Shown here piece by piece: positions 38,585 to 48,042 of a stretch of DNA of 64,000 nucleotides. Location of the stretch: the NCBI GenBank assembly GCA_003281225.1, contig QCCP01000008.1, positions 1 to 64,000 of the forward strand, read 5' to 3'. Origin of the DNA: Prochlorococcus sp. AG-347-L20 (GTDB lineage Bacteria; Cyanobacteriota; Cyanobacteriia; PCC-6307; Cyanobiaceae). Made by a program: the position numbers and the translations under genes. How positions within the stretch are numbered: position 1 is the stretch's first letter; every line of letters begins with the position of its first letter. Below the pieces are notes generated by a model that saw only the letters and a program-made list of their open reading frames with translations, made no database searches and had not been told where the DNA came from.

Positions 38585-38887
38585 AATAAAGTGAAATAAA
38601 TTATATCTAAAAACTAATTATTCAAATTTCAGAATGATGTAGTTTTTTCTACCAAATTGAAATCTTTACTAAGGATTTAAAAATAAATACTTAACAAAAA
38701 TTGAACTCTCAATAGTTTTCGAGCCAATCTGTAAAGCTTAGCAAGCCTAAAAAACAACTATTTATATATACACGTTACATTTTTGTAACAGTAATGTAGT
38801 AAATATCTTGAAAATAACTTAATTTCGGCTTAATACTTTACATTTGTTAATAGTAGTGTTACATTAATTAACAATTACACAACTTTA
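38585..38887. promoter_or_regulatory. Divergent hli regulatory region with TTACA-type half-sites
   Basis: No gene. It contains GTTACA-TTTT-TGTAAC, a perfect inverted repeat (38774-38789), a TTTACATT half-site (38837-38844), and GTTACATT-AA-TTAACAAT (38858-38875), which fits the HLR1 direct repeat (G/T)TTACAWW-NN-(G/T)TTACAWW with one mismatch. HLR1 is bound by RpaB and controls high-light genes in cyanobacteria. Confidence 0.5.
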
Positions 38888-39094
38888 ATGGCTAATTCAA
38901 ACGTTACTACTGAATCAGGTGGCAGACAGAATATGTTTCCTACTGAGACACGTCCTTACATAGATGAGTCTGTTTCTTACGACAGCTACCCACAAAATGC
39001 AGAAAAAGTTAATGGTCGTTGGGCAATGATTGGCCTTGTTGCGTTAGTAGGTGCTTACGTTTCAACCGGACAAATTATTCCTGGCATTTTTTAA
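38888..39094 (+). CDS. hli: High-light-inducible protein (Hli)
   Basis: 68 residues: a 35-residue polar N-terminus then EKVNGRWAMIGLVALVGAYV and STGQIIPGIF, the Hli helix. Its stop overlaps the next ATG (TAATG), so the four genes to 39698 form an operon. Role: chlorophyll-binding photoprotection. Confidence 0.9.
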   Translation: MANSNVTTESGGRQNMFPTETRPYIDESVSYDSYPQNAEKVNGRWAMIGLVALVGAYVSTGQIIPGIF

Positions 39095-39354
39095 TGAGTC
39101 CACTTTCAGGTTTCTTAGCCGTAATTGTATTCTTTACAGCCATCCTCGTTGCTTATTTAACCAAGCAATTTCAAAACGAAAATTTAAACTATTCATCTTC
39201 TAATCAAATGAAAAACACAAACAAAAAAGTCAAAACTATCGAAAAAGAAAAAGTTGTTGCTGAAACTCTTAACGGCAGATTCGCAATGCTTGGATTAATT
39301 GCTGCTGTTGGAGCATACCTAACAACAGGTCAAATAATTCCTGGTTTCGTTTAA
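39094..39354 (+). CDS. hli: High-light-inducible protein (Hli) with extra N-terminal helix
   Basis: 86 residues from the ATG overlapping the previous stop. It has two membrane helices: an N-terminal one (LSGFLAVIVFFTAILVAYLT) and the Hli helix (ETLNGRFAMLGLIAAVGAYL then TTGQIIPGFV). A 30-residue basic linker joins them. Two-helix Hli forms are less common than single-helix ones. Confidence 0.88.
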   Translation: MSPLSGFLAVIVFFTAILVAYLTKQFQNENLNYSSSNQMKNTNKKVKTIEKEKVVAETLNGRFAMLGLIAAVGAYLTTGQIIPGFV

Positions 39355-39388
39355 AAACCTACTATTTACATTTCTACAAATCAGAAAA

Positions 39389-39517
39389 ATGGAAAATTCA
39401 AAAACAACTTATTGGCAAAACGCCGAGAGAACTAATGGAAGAATGGCAATGATGGGCTTATTTGCATTAGTTGTAAATTATGGCTTATTCGGATGGATAA
39501 TCCCAGGAATTTTTTAA
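39389..39517 (+). CDS. hli: High-light-inducible protein (Hli)
   Basis: 42 residues: YWQNAERTNGRMAMMGLFAL then VVNYGLFGWIIPGIF. Short Hli with the ER-NGR-AM-G signature. Ends two bases before the next gene. Confidence 0.9.
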   Translation: MENSKTTYWQNAERTNGRMAMMGLFALVVNYGLFGWIIPGIF

Positions 39518-39518
39518 A

Positions 39519-39698
39519 ATGAATTTAGGCTTACTTTTTCTTAAAGTAAATACTTTAGGAGTTATAACTCTTTCTGAACTTGATTGGATAACTAACCATC
39601 AATCTGAATTTTCAAGGTTAGATATGGCTTTAGTTATTAAGATCGGCCGTCTTATGGATTCTGGAGTAGTAGAAATTGATAATAGATTGCCTGTTTAA
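39519..39698 (+). CDS. Conserved small protein of the hli operon
   Basis: 59 residues, soluble: MNLGLLFLKVNTLGVITLSE, then ITNHQSEFSRLDMALVIKIG and DSGVVEIDNRL. Alternating helix and strand suggest a compact fold. Last gene of the hli operon, followed by a strong terminator. Function unknown, likely linked to high-light response by position. Confidence 0.6.
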   Translation: MNLGLLFLKVNTLGVITLSELDWITNHQSEFSRLDMALVIKIGRLMDSGVVEIDNRLPV

Positions 39699-39720
39699 TT
39701 TTTAAAAAATTATCGTCATG

Positions 39721-39758
39721 AGTGTTTGTCAATAGGGATACTGACAAACACTTTTTTT
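39721..39758 (+). terminator. Strong factor-independent terminator of the hli operon
   Basis: AGTGTTTGTCA pairs with TGACAAACACT (11 bp, perfect), followed by seven T. Confidence 0.9.
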
Positions 39759-39775
39759 ATGAGAAAAAATATTTG

Positions 39776-39812
39776 TAGAAAAAGAGATTGTTTCTTAGCT
39801 AAAAACAATCTC
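39776..39812 (-). terminator. Terminator for the leftward membrane-protein gene
   Basis: Read leftward: GAGATTGTTT, loop, AAACAATCTC followed by TTTTTC. Faces the hli terminator, so the two convergent transcripts end here. Confidence 0.7.
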
Positions 39813-39906
39813 TCAATTACCTAATTCTTACGTGAAAATTTCAAGTAAGCTTTCAGATCTTAACTGATTTGTTTTTATAGTAAATCCGTAAAAATGCTTT
39901 TGTAAT

Positions 39907-40122
39907 TTATTTTTTTAAACCACCTCTTTTTATCCAAAGGAACCATGTAACCCAAATAGGAGGGAGGAATCTTATTAAAAAAGAAATTTTATACATATAA
40001 AATGGGGCATTTTCACTTTGAAATAAATTCATCAAAAAGGAAGATATAGTTACCCAAAGTAAAATTATTAATATATTTACTCCCAACAAAGCGAACTTAT
40101 TTTGTTTGAATATTTTTGGCAT
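39907..40122 (-). CDS. Hypothetical two-span membrane protein
   Basis: 71 residues: helix 1 (FALLGVNILIILLWVTISSF) and helix 2 (FLIRFLPPIWVTWFLWI) with a basic C-terminus (KRGGLKK). Not recognised. Ends near a good terminator. Confidence 0.55.
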   Translation of the reverse strand: MPKIFKQNKFALLGVNILIILLWVTISSFLMNLFQSENAPFYMYKISFLIRFLPPIWVTWFLWIKRGGLKK

Positions 40123-40180
40123 AAGTTTATTTTTTTATATTCTTAATTTTAAATAACCTTGGGAAATAAATTATACATTT

Positions 40181-40432
40181 TCAAAAAAACTTTAAATTTA
40201 AAATCCATATCCAAATAAAAAAAATACTAAATTTTAATCCCTCTCCAAATAATATTCCGTAAGTAATAGGAGGCGAAAATATTAAAAAAAGAATAGAGAA
40301 TAAACTAAATAAAGCAAATGATCCTCTTAAAAAATAATTCTTTCTTTTTGTTCTTCTTAGATTTTTTAAGGTATTCCACTCCCATTGAATAAGCCTGTAG
40401 AACTTTTCTGATAATAAAAATAAATACTTCAT
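40181..40432 (-). CDS. Hypothetical membrane protein
   Basis: 83 residues: an amphipathic basic N-terminus (WNTLKNLRRTKRKNYFLRGS) and two hydrophobic helices (FALFSLFSILFLIFSPPI; FSIFFIWIWILNLKFF). Not recognised. Two other leftward small membrane genes flank it. Confidence 0.5.
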   Translation of the reverse strand: MKYLFLLSEKFYRLIQWEWNTLKNLRRTKRKNYFLRGSFALFSLFSILFLIFSPPITYGILFGEGLKFSIFFIWIWILNLKFF

Positions 40433-40485
40433 TAATATTATTAATTTCTATCGGCTTTTCTTATTTATAAAATTAATTTCACCTG

Positions 40486-40776
40486 TTAGCAATAAACCTT
40501 ATCCCCTTCTTCAGAAAGATAGTAAATTTTATTTTCTGAACTTACGAAGAAAGTTAATCCCTTATATTGTGATCTTTTAAATTTATCTAATCTAAGTTTG
40601 TGTAAATCCCAATTATCAGTACTTATGTCAGGATTAAATTCTTGTTCTTTTAAGAAAGGTACATAAGTTGGACTAATTGTTGTTTTTTGGGCTAACCCTT
40701 TATTTCGTTTTGAATAAAAAAGTAATAAAAATAAAAGTACAAAAAAAAGAATTAATAATATATTTGTCATTGTCAA
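40486..40776 (-). CDS. Hypothetical membrane-anchored protein
   Basis: 96 residues: N-terminal anchor (NILLILFFVLLFLLLFY) then a soluble domain with GLTFFVSSENKIYYLSEEGD, which looks like a short beta hairpin. Not recognised. Confidence 0.5.
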   Translation of the reverse strand: MTMTNILLILFFVLLFLLLFYSKRNKGLAQKTTISPTYVPFLKEQEFNPDISTDNWDLHKLRLDKFKRSQYKGLTFFVSSENKIYYLSEEGDKVYC

Positions 40777-40931
40777 TTTTTCTAATTTGAAAAAACTTTA
40801 TTTGGAGAATCAAGAACTTTTCACAATAAATTTCTTAGTAAGTAAAAAATCCTATTTTTATATTCTTGTATTTTTGAATACTTATCAAGGGGTTACCTAA
40901 ATCAGATTATAAAGTGAGTCGCATTTTCAAC

Positions 40932-41075
40932 ATGACTCAAAATTCCATGAATACTCCTTATGCAAAAAGAGTAGCTGAAAAATTTAGAGAGGCTCAAAAC
41001 TATTTAAAAACTAATGGTTTTAGTAGATCAACTAAACATTTACTGGAAGATATTGAAAATTCTGTTGAAAAATAA
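40932..41075 (+). CDS. Hypothetical small helical protein
   Basis: 47 residues from the ATG at 40932 (a second ATG at 40947 is possible). Helical: YAKRVAEKFREAQNYLKTNG, then STKHLLEDIENSVEK. Its stop overlaps the next start (TAATG). Not recognised. Confidence 0.55.
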   Translation: MTQNSMNTPYAKRVAEKFREAQNYLKTNGFSRSTKHLLEDIENSVEK

Positions 41076-41233
41076 TGCCAATACCTCCTCACTTACCACA
41101 ACTACAATATGGCTACGATGATGGCTTTACAACCATTGTTTTTGGGTTAATAGGAAGTTGCTTAGGATGTATCTTAATTTTATTAATTTCATTTTTTGAA
41201 TTTAAATTCAAAAAGCAAAATAGTAAGCCTTAA
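41075..41233 (+). CDS. Hypothetical single-span small protein
   Basis: 52 residues: a Pro-rich polar start (PIPPHLPQLQYGYDDG), one helix (IVFGLIGSCLGCILILLISF), and a basic tail. Coupled to the previous gene by a one-base overlap. Not recognised. Confidence 0.5.
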   Translation: MPIPPHLPQLQYGYDDGFTTIVFGLIGSCLGCILILLISFFEFKFKKQNSKP

Positions 41234-41241
41234 GAGACTTA

Positions 41242-42333
41242 CTAAACGTTAAATAAGAACTCCATTACATCACCTTCGTTAACAATATATTCCTTACCTT
41301 CACTTCTTAAAAGACCTTTAGTTTTTGCATTGGCAATTGAACCTGAATCAATTAAATTTTGATACGAAATAGTCTGAGCTCTTATAAATCCTTTTTCAAA
41401 ATCAGTATGAATTACTCCTGCTGCCTGTGGCGCAGTCATCCCATCTTTTATTGTCCAAGCTTTTGTCTCCTTTTCTCCGGTAGTGAAATAAGTTTTTAAT
41501 CCCAATAATTTATATGTCGATCTAATTAAAGAACTTAATCCCCCTTCTTCTACTCCTAAGCCAATAAGGTAGTCTTTTTTATCTTCTGGTTCTAACTCTA
41601 TTAATTCAGATTCGACTTGCGCTGATATTTTTATACATTCTGTATTTTCATTGCATGCAAAACTCTGAACTGTTGATGAAAAATCATTACCTTCAGCTAA
41701 ATCATTTTCATTCAAATTAGTTGCGTAAATAATTGGTTTAGCCGTAAGGAAGCCTAATTGCTTAATTATTAAATTTTCTTCTTCATTCAAAGATATTGAT
41801 CTAACTGAAAGGCCTTTCTCTAGCTCTTCTTCAATTTTTTCTAGTAAGGTATCTTCTTTAGCTGCCTCTTTACTAGTTCTAACCTGTTTTTTAATTCTTT
41901 CTCTTCTTTTTTGGAGTTGAGATAAATCAGCTAAATTCAATTCCAGATTAATTATCTCAATGTCATCCAGGGGATCTACCTTTCCAGAAACATGAATTAC
42001 ATCACTATCTTCAAAGCATCTTACAACATGAACTATTGCATCAACCTCCCTAATATTTGATAAAAATTTATTCCCCAAACCTTCGCCTTTACTAGCTCCT
42101 TTTACTAGTCCTGCGATATCTACAAATTCAATTTTTGTTGGAATAATATTTTGGCTAGAACTTAAATTACCTAACTCTTGCAACCTTTGATCTGGGACTG
42201 AGACTATGCCTTTATTAGGTTCTATAGTACAAAAGGGAAAATTAGCAGCTTGGGCCTTAGCATTTTCTACAAGTGCATTAAATAGAGTTGATTTTCCAAC
42301 ATTTGGTAATCCAATAATACCTGCTTTTAACAT
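41242..42333 (-). CDS. ychF: Redox-regulated ATPase/GTPase YchF
   Basis: 363 residues. G1 loop GLPNVGKSTLF at residues 7-17, G3 DIAGLVKGASKGEGLG, the altered G4 motif NLNEND typical of YchF (NxxE, which favours ATP), and a C-terminal TGS domain (KAWTIKDGMTAPQAAGVIHT). Conserved in bacteria; binds ribosomes. Confidence 0.95.
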   Translation of the reverse strand: MLKAGIIGLPNVGKSTLFNALVENAKAQAANFPFCTIEPNKGIVSVPDQRLQELGNLSSSQNIIPTKIEFVDIAGLVKGASKGEGLGNKFLSNIREVDAIVHVVRCFEDSDVIHVSGKVDPLDDIEIINLELNLADLSQLQKRRERIKKQVRTSKEAAKEDTLLEKIEEELEKGLSVRSISLNEEENLIIKQLGFLTAKPIIYATNLNENDLAEGNDFSSTVQSFACNENTECIKISAQVESELIELEPEDKKDYLIGLGVEEGGLSSLIRSTYKLLGLKTYFTTGEKETKAWTIKDGMTAPQAAGVIHTDFEKGFIRAQTISYQNLIDSGSIANAKTKGLLRSEGKEYIVNEGDVMEFLFNV

Positions 42334-42477
42334 TTGAAAAAACTTATGGAAAAATTATCAAGAAAACATCTTCTAGTAATATAGTATTTACTTAACCAAT
42401 CTTGGATAAGTTAATTATAATCGTTTTGATTATTTATTTAGTTCCTAAATATTCTCTACTTCTGCTTTTAAAAAGAA

Positions 42478-43539
42478 ATGTTTGATTTAATAAAAAAAAA
42501 TATGAATCTAAGAAGTGGAATTATATTGCTTTCTCTAGCTATATTTTTCGTTTTTATAACCAATTCCTTCAAGAAAAATAAGTCAAAAGATATTTCTGAT
42601 TTTGTAGTTCAAGTTGAAAAAGGAATCCTCTCAGATTCAATTAATACTAGTGGTGAAGTAAAAGCAATAAGGACAAGCAATATTGGGCCTCGGAAGCAAG
42701 GCGTAATAAAAGAAATCAAAGTAGATGAGGGCGATCTTGTAAAAAAAGATCAGGTTTTAGCTTCTCTTGATGATGAAGACTTTATCTATAAAATTGAAGA
42801 ACTTGAATTAAATGTAGAAAAACAAAAATCTGAATTTTTAAGAAGGGAATATTTATATCAAGAAGGCGCGGTAAGTAAAGAAGACTATGAAAGTTATAAA
42901 AATAACTACAACATTAGTAGCGTAAAGCTTAATGATGCAAAAGCTGAAAAAAGTTTCTATCTAATTAAAGCTCCTTATGGAGGAAAAATAACTGCAAAAT
43001 ATGCTGAGATAGGATCTTATGTCACACCAAGTACAAACTTAAGTTCAGACCCTAAAACCAAAAACTTTATTTTTGAACTATCAGAGGGCCTAGAAATTGT
43101 TGCTAAAGTTCCTGAGAGTGACATTGGCAGAATAAAAATAGGTCAAGAAGCCTCAGTAAGAATTGAGGCTTATCCCTCAAAAAAATATAGTGCCCTAGTT
43201 AAAAAAATAGCTACAAGAGCTGTAAAAGATAACAATGTAACCTCATTCGAAGTAACTTTAAATTTTAAAGATATTTTTGAAGAAATTAAAATTGGAATGA
43301 CTGCAGATCTTGAATTTAGAGTCGAAGGTAATGAAGAAAAAATCTTAGTACCAACAGTTTCTATTGTCACTGAAAAAGGTGAAAAAGGAATTTTGAAAGT
43401 TGATAAAAACAATTCTCCCATATTTGAAAAAATCGAAATTGGTATTAGCAGTGGAAATAAAACTTCAGTCATTAATGGATTAGAACCTGGAGAGCAAATC
43501 TTTATTGATATTCCACCTTGGGCTAAGAAGAGAAAATGA
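42478..43539 (+). CDS. HlyD/MFP-type efflux adaptor protein
   Basis: 353 residues. N-terminal membrane anchor (SGIILLSLAIFFVFITNSF), lipoyl-like half domains (IKEIKVDEGDLVKKDQVLAS and FYLIKAPYGGKITAKY), a coiled-coil hairpin between, then beta-barrel and membrane-proximal domains (VPESDIGRIKIGQEASVRIE). Probably works with an ABC or RND pump coded elsewhere. The stop overlaps polA's start by four bases (ATGA). Confidence 0.85.
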   Translation: MFDLIKKNMNLRSGIILLSLAIFFVFITNSFKKNKSKDISDFVVQVEKGILSDSINTSGEVKAIRTSNIGPRKQGVIKEIKVDEGDLVKKDQVLASLDDEDFIYKIEELELNVEKQKSEFLRREYLYQEGAVSKEDYESYKNNYNISSVKLNDAKAEKSFYLIKAPYGGKITAKYAEIGSYVTPSTNLSSDPKTKNFIFELSEGLEIVAKVPESDIGRIKIGQEASVRIEAYPSKKYSALVKKIATRAVKDNNVTSFEVTLNFKDIFEEIKIGMTADLEFRVEGNEEKILVPTVSIVTEKGEKGILKVDKNNSPIFEKIEIGISSGNKTSVINGLEPGEQIFIDIPPWAKKRK

Positions 43540-46466
43540 GTTTAAAATCTGAAAACTCTAAAAAACCAATTTTACTTTTAGTCGATGGCCACTCTCTTGC
43601 TTTTAGAAGCTTCTATGCATTTAGCAAAGGGATTGATGGAGGTTTAACTACCAAAGAGGGATTTCCAACAAGTGTCACTTATGGATTCCTAAAAAGTCTT
43701 CTGGATAATTGCAAAAATATTAGTCCTGAGGGTGTTTGTATTACGTTTGATACCGAAAAACCAACTTTCAGACATGAATTAGATCCAAATTATAAGGCCA
43801 ATAGAGATGTGGCACCAGATGTTTTTTTTCAGGATATTGAACAACTAGAAATCATCTTAGAAGAAAGCCTTAATTTACCAATTTTTAAATCTCCAGGATA
43901 CGAAGCAGATGATCTCCTAGGCACAATTGCAAATGATGCTTCATCTAAAGGATGGTGCGTGAATATTCTTTCTGGAGATAGGGACTTATTTCAATTAGTA
44001 GATGATCAAAAAGATATTTATGTACTTTATATGGGTGGTGGTCCATATGCGAAAAGTGGAAATCCAACTCTTATGAATGAAAATGGGGTAAAAGAAAAAT
44101 TAGGTGTTGCGCCAGAAAGAGTAGTTGATCTTAAAGCCCTAACTGGTGATAGTTCTGATAATATTCCAGGTATTAAAGGGGTAGGTCCAAAAACTGCAAT
44201 TAATCTACTAAAAGAGAACGACACGCTTGATGGAATCTATCAGGCTTTGGACAAGATTCAGCAGAACAACGATAAGAAATATAAAGGATTTATCAAAGGT
44301 TCAGTTATAGAAAAGCTAAGAAACGATAAACATAATGCTTTTCTTTCCAGGGATTTAGCAAAAATAAATACTGAGGTGCCTTTAATTTTAAGTAATGGTT
44401 ATGAATTAAAAAATATAAATCAAGAACTACTTTCAGAGTCACTGAAAAAATTAGAACTATCAACACTACTTAGACAAATTGATATTTTCAATTCAACTTT
44501 CAGCAAAGGTGGTTTTGACAAAAATAGTGTAGCTAAAGAGGAGGAGAAGGCACCAAAAGTCGCAGGCAATAATGAATTAGAAAATAGTGAAAATAAAATC
44601 CCTAAAATCAACGTAACTGTTGTAAATGATTTCGAATTACTTGATAAATTAATTCAAAGATTAGACAAGACTAATCAAATAGTTTCTTTAGATACAGAGA
44701 CCAATAGTTTGAATCCAATCGATGCGGAACTTGTTGGGATAGGGTTATGTCTTGGAGAAGAAAATGATGATTTATTTTATATACCTCTTGGTCATCAAAC
44801 AAAAAAGGAGACCTCCAATCAATTATCAATAGAAGATGTTTTCTCAAAGCTAAGAAATTGGATAGAAGATCCAAAAAAAGAAAAGGCACTCCAAAATTCA
44901 AAATTTGATAGGCAAATATTTTTTAATCATGGACTTGATCTTAAAGGCGTAACCTTTGACACCTTGTTAGCAGACTACCTTCTTAATAATCAGGAGAAAC
45001 ATGGGTTAAGTGAAATTAGTTTTAGATTATTTGGATTTAAGCCTCCTTCATTTAAGGAGACAGTTGGAAAAAATAAAGACTTTTCATTGGTTGATATTGA
45101 TGAAGCAAGTATTTACTGCGGTTATGATGTTTTTCTAACTTTTAAGATTGTCAAAATTTTTAAAGAAAGTTTTTCAAAGGAAAAAGATGAATTAATCAAA
45201 TTGTTCGAAGAAATCGAGTTGCCTTTAGAGCCGATATTGTCCCAAATGGAAATGAATGGCATAACCATCGACATCCCTTATTTGGATAAACTCTCAAAAG
45301 AATTAAAAAGCACCTTAGAAGATATTGAAAATAAAGTTTATGAGTTAGCAGAGGAGAGTTTCAATCTATCTTCACCAAAACAACTTGGTGAGATCTTGTT
45401 TGAAAAATTAAATTTGGATAAGAAAAAATCACGTAAAACAAAAACAGGATGGAGTACAGATGCAGTAGTTCTGGAAAGATTAGTCGACGAACATGAAATA
45501 ATCCAACATTTAATAAAACATAGAACTCTTAGCAAATTACTTAGCACCTATATTGATGCTCTTCCAAATCTTATTAACGAAAAGACAGGAAGAGTTCATA
45601 CAAACTTTAATCAAGCGGCTACAGCGACTGGGAGACTAAGTAGTAGCAATCCTAATCTTCAGAATATCCCGGTTAGGACTGAATTTAGTAGGAGAATCAG
45701 AAAAGCATTCTTGCCTGAAAAAAATTGGAAACTTTTATCAGCTGATTATTCTCAGATCGAATTAAGAATACTCGCTCACTTAGCGGATGAAGAAATACTA
45801 ATAAATGCATTTCATAAAAATGATGACATTCATTCTTTGACTGCAAGATTAATTTTTGAGAAAGAGGAAATTTCTTCTGATGAGAGGAGAGTTGGGAAAA
45901 CAATAAATTTCGGAGTTATCTATGGTATGGGGATAAAAAAGTTTGCCCGTTCAACAGGAGTAAGTACTCCAGAAGCAAAAGAATTCCTAATAAAATACAA
46001 AGAAAGATATTCAAAAATTTTCAAATTTCTTGAACTTCAAGAAAGGCTTGCCTTATCAAAAGGTTATGTAAAAACAATTTTTGGTCGAAAAAGAGAATTT
46101 AAGTTTGATAAAAATGGACTTGGAAGACTACTAGGAAAAGATCCTTACGAAATTGACTTGCAATCCGCAAGAAGAGCTGGCATGGAAGCACAGTCACTAA
46201 GAGCCGCCGCCAATGCCCCAATTCAGGGTTCAAGTGCAGATATTATTAAAATTGCAATGGTTCAACTAAATAAAAAATTCATAGAAATGAATGTTCCAGT
46301 AAAGATGCTTTTACAAGTACATGATGAATTATTGTTTGAAGTTGAACCAGATTTTTTGGAAATTACGACGAAATTAGTAAAGAAGACTATGGAAGATTGT
46401 GTAAAATTAAATGTGCCTCTTTTAGTTGATATTGGAATTGGAGACAATTGGATGGAGACAAAATAA
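43536..46466 (+). CDS. polA: DNA polymerase I
   Basis: 976 residues with three domains: a 5'-3' exonuclease (LLLVDGHSLAFRSFYAF; YEADDLLGTIA; LTGDSSDNIPGIKGVGPKTA), a 3'-5' exonuclease whose DTETNSL and YCGYD motifs suggest it is active, and family A polymerase motifs SADYSQIELRILAHLAD (about 734), RRVGKTINFGVIYGMG and QVHDELLFEVE (about 926). Coupled to the upstream adaptor gene. Confidence 0.97.
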   Translation: MSLKSENSKKPILLLVDGHSLAFRSFYAFSKGIDGGLTTKEGFPTSVTYGFLKSLLDNCKNISPEGVCITFDTEKPTFRHELDPNYKANRDVAPDVFFQDIEQLEIILEESLNLPIFKSPGYEADDLLGTIANDASSKGWCVNILSGDRDLFQLVDDQKDIYVLYMGGGPYAKSGNPTLMNENGVKEKLGVAPERVVDLKALTGDSSDNIPGIKGVGPKTAINLLKENDTLDGIYQALDKIQQNNDKKYKGFIKGSVIEKLRNDKHNAFLSRDLAKINTEVPLILSNGYELKNINQELLSESLKKLELSTLLRQIDIFNSTFSKGGFDKNSVAKEEEKAPKVAGNNELENSENKIPKINVTVVNDFELLDKLIQRLDKTNQIVSLDTETNSLNPIDAELVGIGLCLGEENDDLFYIPLGHQTKKETSNQLSIEDVFSKLRNWIEDPKKEKALQNSKFDRQIFFNHGLDLKGVTFDTLLADYLLNNQEKHGLSEISFRLFGFKPPSFKETVGKNKDFSLVDIDEASIYCGYDVFLTFKIVKIFKESFSKEKDELIKLFEEIELPLEPILSQMEMNGITIDIPYLDKLSKELKSTLEDIENKVYELAEESFNLSSPKQLGEILFEKLNLDKKKSRKTKTGWSTDAVVLERLVDEHEIIQHLIKHRTLSKLLSTYIDALPNLINEKTGRVHTNFNQAATATGRLSSSNPNLQNIPVRTEFSRRIRKAFLPEKNWKLLSADYSQIELRILAHLADEEILINAFHKNDDIHSLTARLIFEKEEISSDERRVGKTINFGVIYGMGIKKFARSTGVSTPEAKEFLIKYKERYSKIFKFLELQERLALSKGYVKTIFGRKREFKFDKNGLGRLLGKDPYEIDLQSARRAGMEAQSLRAAANAPIQGSSADIIKIAMVQLNKKFIEMNVPVKMLLQVHDELLFEVEPDFLEITTKLVKKTMEDCVKLNVPLLVDIGIGDNWMETK

Positions 46467-46490
46467 ACCTTATGAAATACTTATTTTAAG

Positions 46491-47960
46491 ATGATCAAAC
46501 TTTTTAATACTTTAAGCAAAAAAGTTGAGGTTTTTAAGCCTATTGATGATGTAGTAAAAATTTATTGTTGTGGGGTAACTGTTTATGATTTATGTCATCT
46601 TGGTCATGCCAGAAGTTATATCGCTTGGGATGTATTGAGAAGATTTTTAATTTACAGTGATTTCAAAGTGAAGTATGTCCAAAATTTTACAGATATTGAT
46701 GACAAGATCTTAAAAAGAGCGAAAGAAGAAAGCAGTTCAATGAAGGAAGTATCTGAAAAAAATATCATTGAATTTCATAAAGATATGGATTCTTTAGGGA
46801 TAATGCGTCCGGATAGCATGCCAAGAGCAACGAATCATATATGCAATATCTGCTCCTTCATAACAATCCTTGAGGATAAAGGTTATGCATACTCCAGGGA
46901 TGGAGATGTTTATTATTCTGTTTTCAAAAATAAAAATTATGGAAAGCTAAGTAATCAAAATTTACAAGAACAAAATATCAATCAGCAAGGAAGAATGGTT
47001 AATGAAGAAAATAGTAAAAAACTTAATCCGCAAGATTTTGCGCTATGGAAAAAAGCCAAAGATGATGAACCATTTTTTGATTCGCCATGGGGTAAAGGTA
47101 GGCCAGGATGGCATATTGAATGTTCGGCAATGGTTAAAGATGAATTAGGAGATACTATCGATATCCATTTAGGTGGTTCTGATTTGATTTTTCCACATCA
47201 TGAGAATGAAATCGCCCAATCAGAAGCAGCCAATGGTAAAAAGCTAGCGAACTATTGGTTACACAATGGGATGGTCAATGTAAATGGACAAAAGATGAGT
47301 AAATCCCTTAAAAATTTTAAAACTATCAGAGAGCTAATTAATTCAGGTATAAGCCCTATGACTTTGCGATATTTTGTGATGACTGTGAATTATAGAAAAC
47401 CACTTGATTTTACTGATGAATCTTTAAGGAGTGCTTCAGAAGCTTGGAAAAACATTAATGTAGCCCTTTCTTTTTTGGACCTTACAAAAGATGCTTTTAA
47501 ATCTATTGATAAGAATGAATCTATCGAAGACGAATATAAAGAGAAAATAAGCTTTGAATTATCTCAAAAAAAGCTTAAATTTTCTGAGGCTCTAGGAAAT
47601 GACCTTAATACAGCAGGTGCTATTGCAATTATTTACGATTTAGCAAAACCATTAAAAAACTTTTTAAACCAATTTCAAAGGATCGAAGGTTTTAAAATAG
47701 ACCTAAATGAAAAATTCTTTCTACTTGAGAATTTTAAAACTCTTGAAAAGTTGACTGAGGTACTTGGTCTTAAAAAAGAGGTTTTAGTAAAAGAAAGTAA
47801 AATAAAAGAAGAAGAAATATCAATGCTTATTAATGAAAGATTGAAAGCAAAAAAAGAAAAGAATTATACGAAGGCCGATGAAATTAGGAATTTGTTAAAA
47901 GAAAAAGGTATTGAACTTATTGATCAATCAAAGGAAATAACAACATGGATAAGGGTCTAA
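46491..47960 (+). CDS. cysS: Cysteinyl-tRNA synthetase
   Basis: 489 residues. Zn-binding CCGVTVYDLCHLGHAR holds the HIGH-type motif (HLGH); HIECSAM supplies another Cys, and KMSKSLKN is the KMSKS loop. The C-terminal helical bundle is present. Lies 25 bases after polA. Confidence 0.96.
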   Translation: MIKLFNTLSKKVEVFKPIDDVVKIYCCGVTVYDLCHLGHARSYIAWDVLRRFLIYSDFKVKYVQNFTDIDDKILKRAKEESSSMKEVSEKNIIEFHKDMDSLGIMRPDSMPRATNHICNICSFITILEDKGYAYSRDGDVYYSVFKNKNYGKLSNQNLQEQNINQQGRMVNEENSKKLNPQDFALWKKAKDDEPFFDSPWGKGRPGWHIECSAMVKDELGDTIDIHLGGSDLIFPHHENEIAQSEAANGKKLANYWLHNGMVNVNGQKMSKSLKNFKTIRELINSGISPMTLRYFVMTVNYRKPLDFTDESLRSASEAWKNINVALSFLDLTKDAFKSIDKNESIEDEYKEKISFELSQKKLKFSEALGNDLNTAGAIAIIYDLAKPLKNFLNQFQRIEGFKIDLNEKFFLLENFKTLEKLTEVLGLKKEVLVKESKIKEEEISMLINERLKAKKEKNYTKADEIRNLLKEKGIELIDQSKEITTWIRV

Positions 47961-48042
47961 ATTTTAAGAAAAAAACCAATTTGAAATTTTTGTTTTTTAA
48001 ATACACCTTTAAATGGGAAGATATTAGAAATATCAGAGAAAA

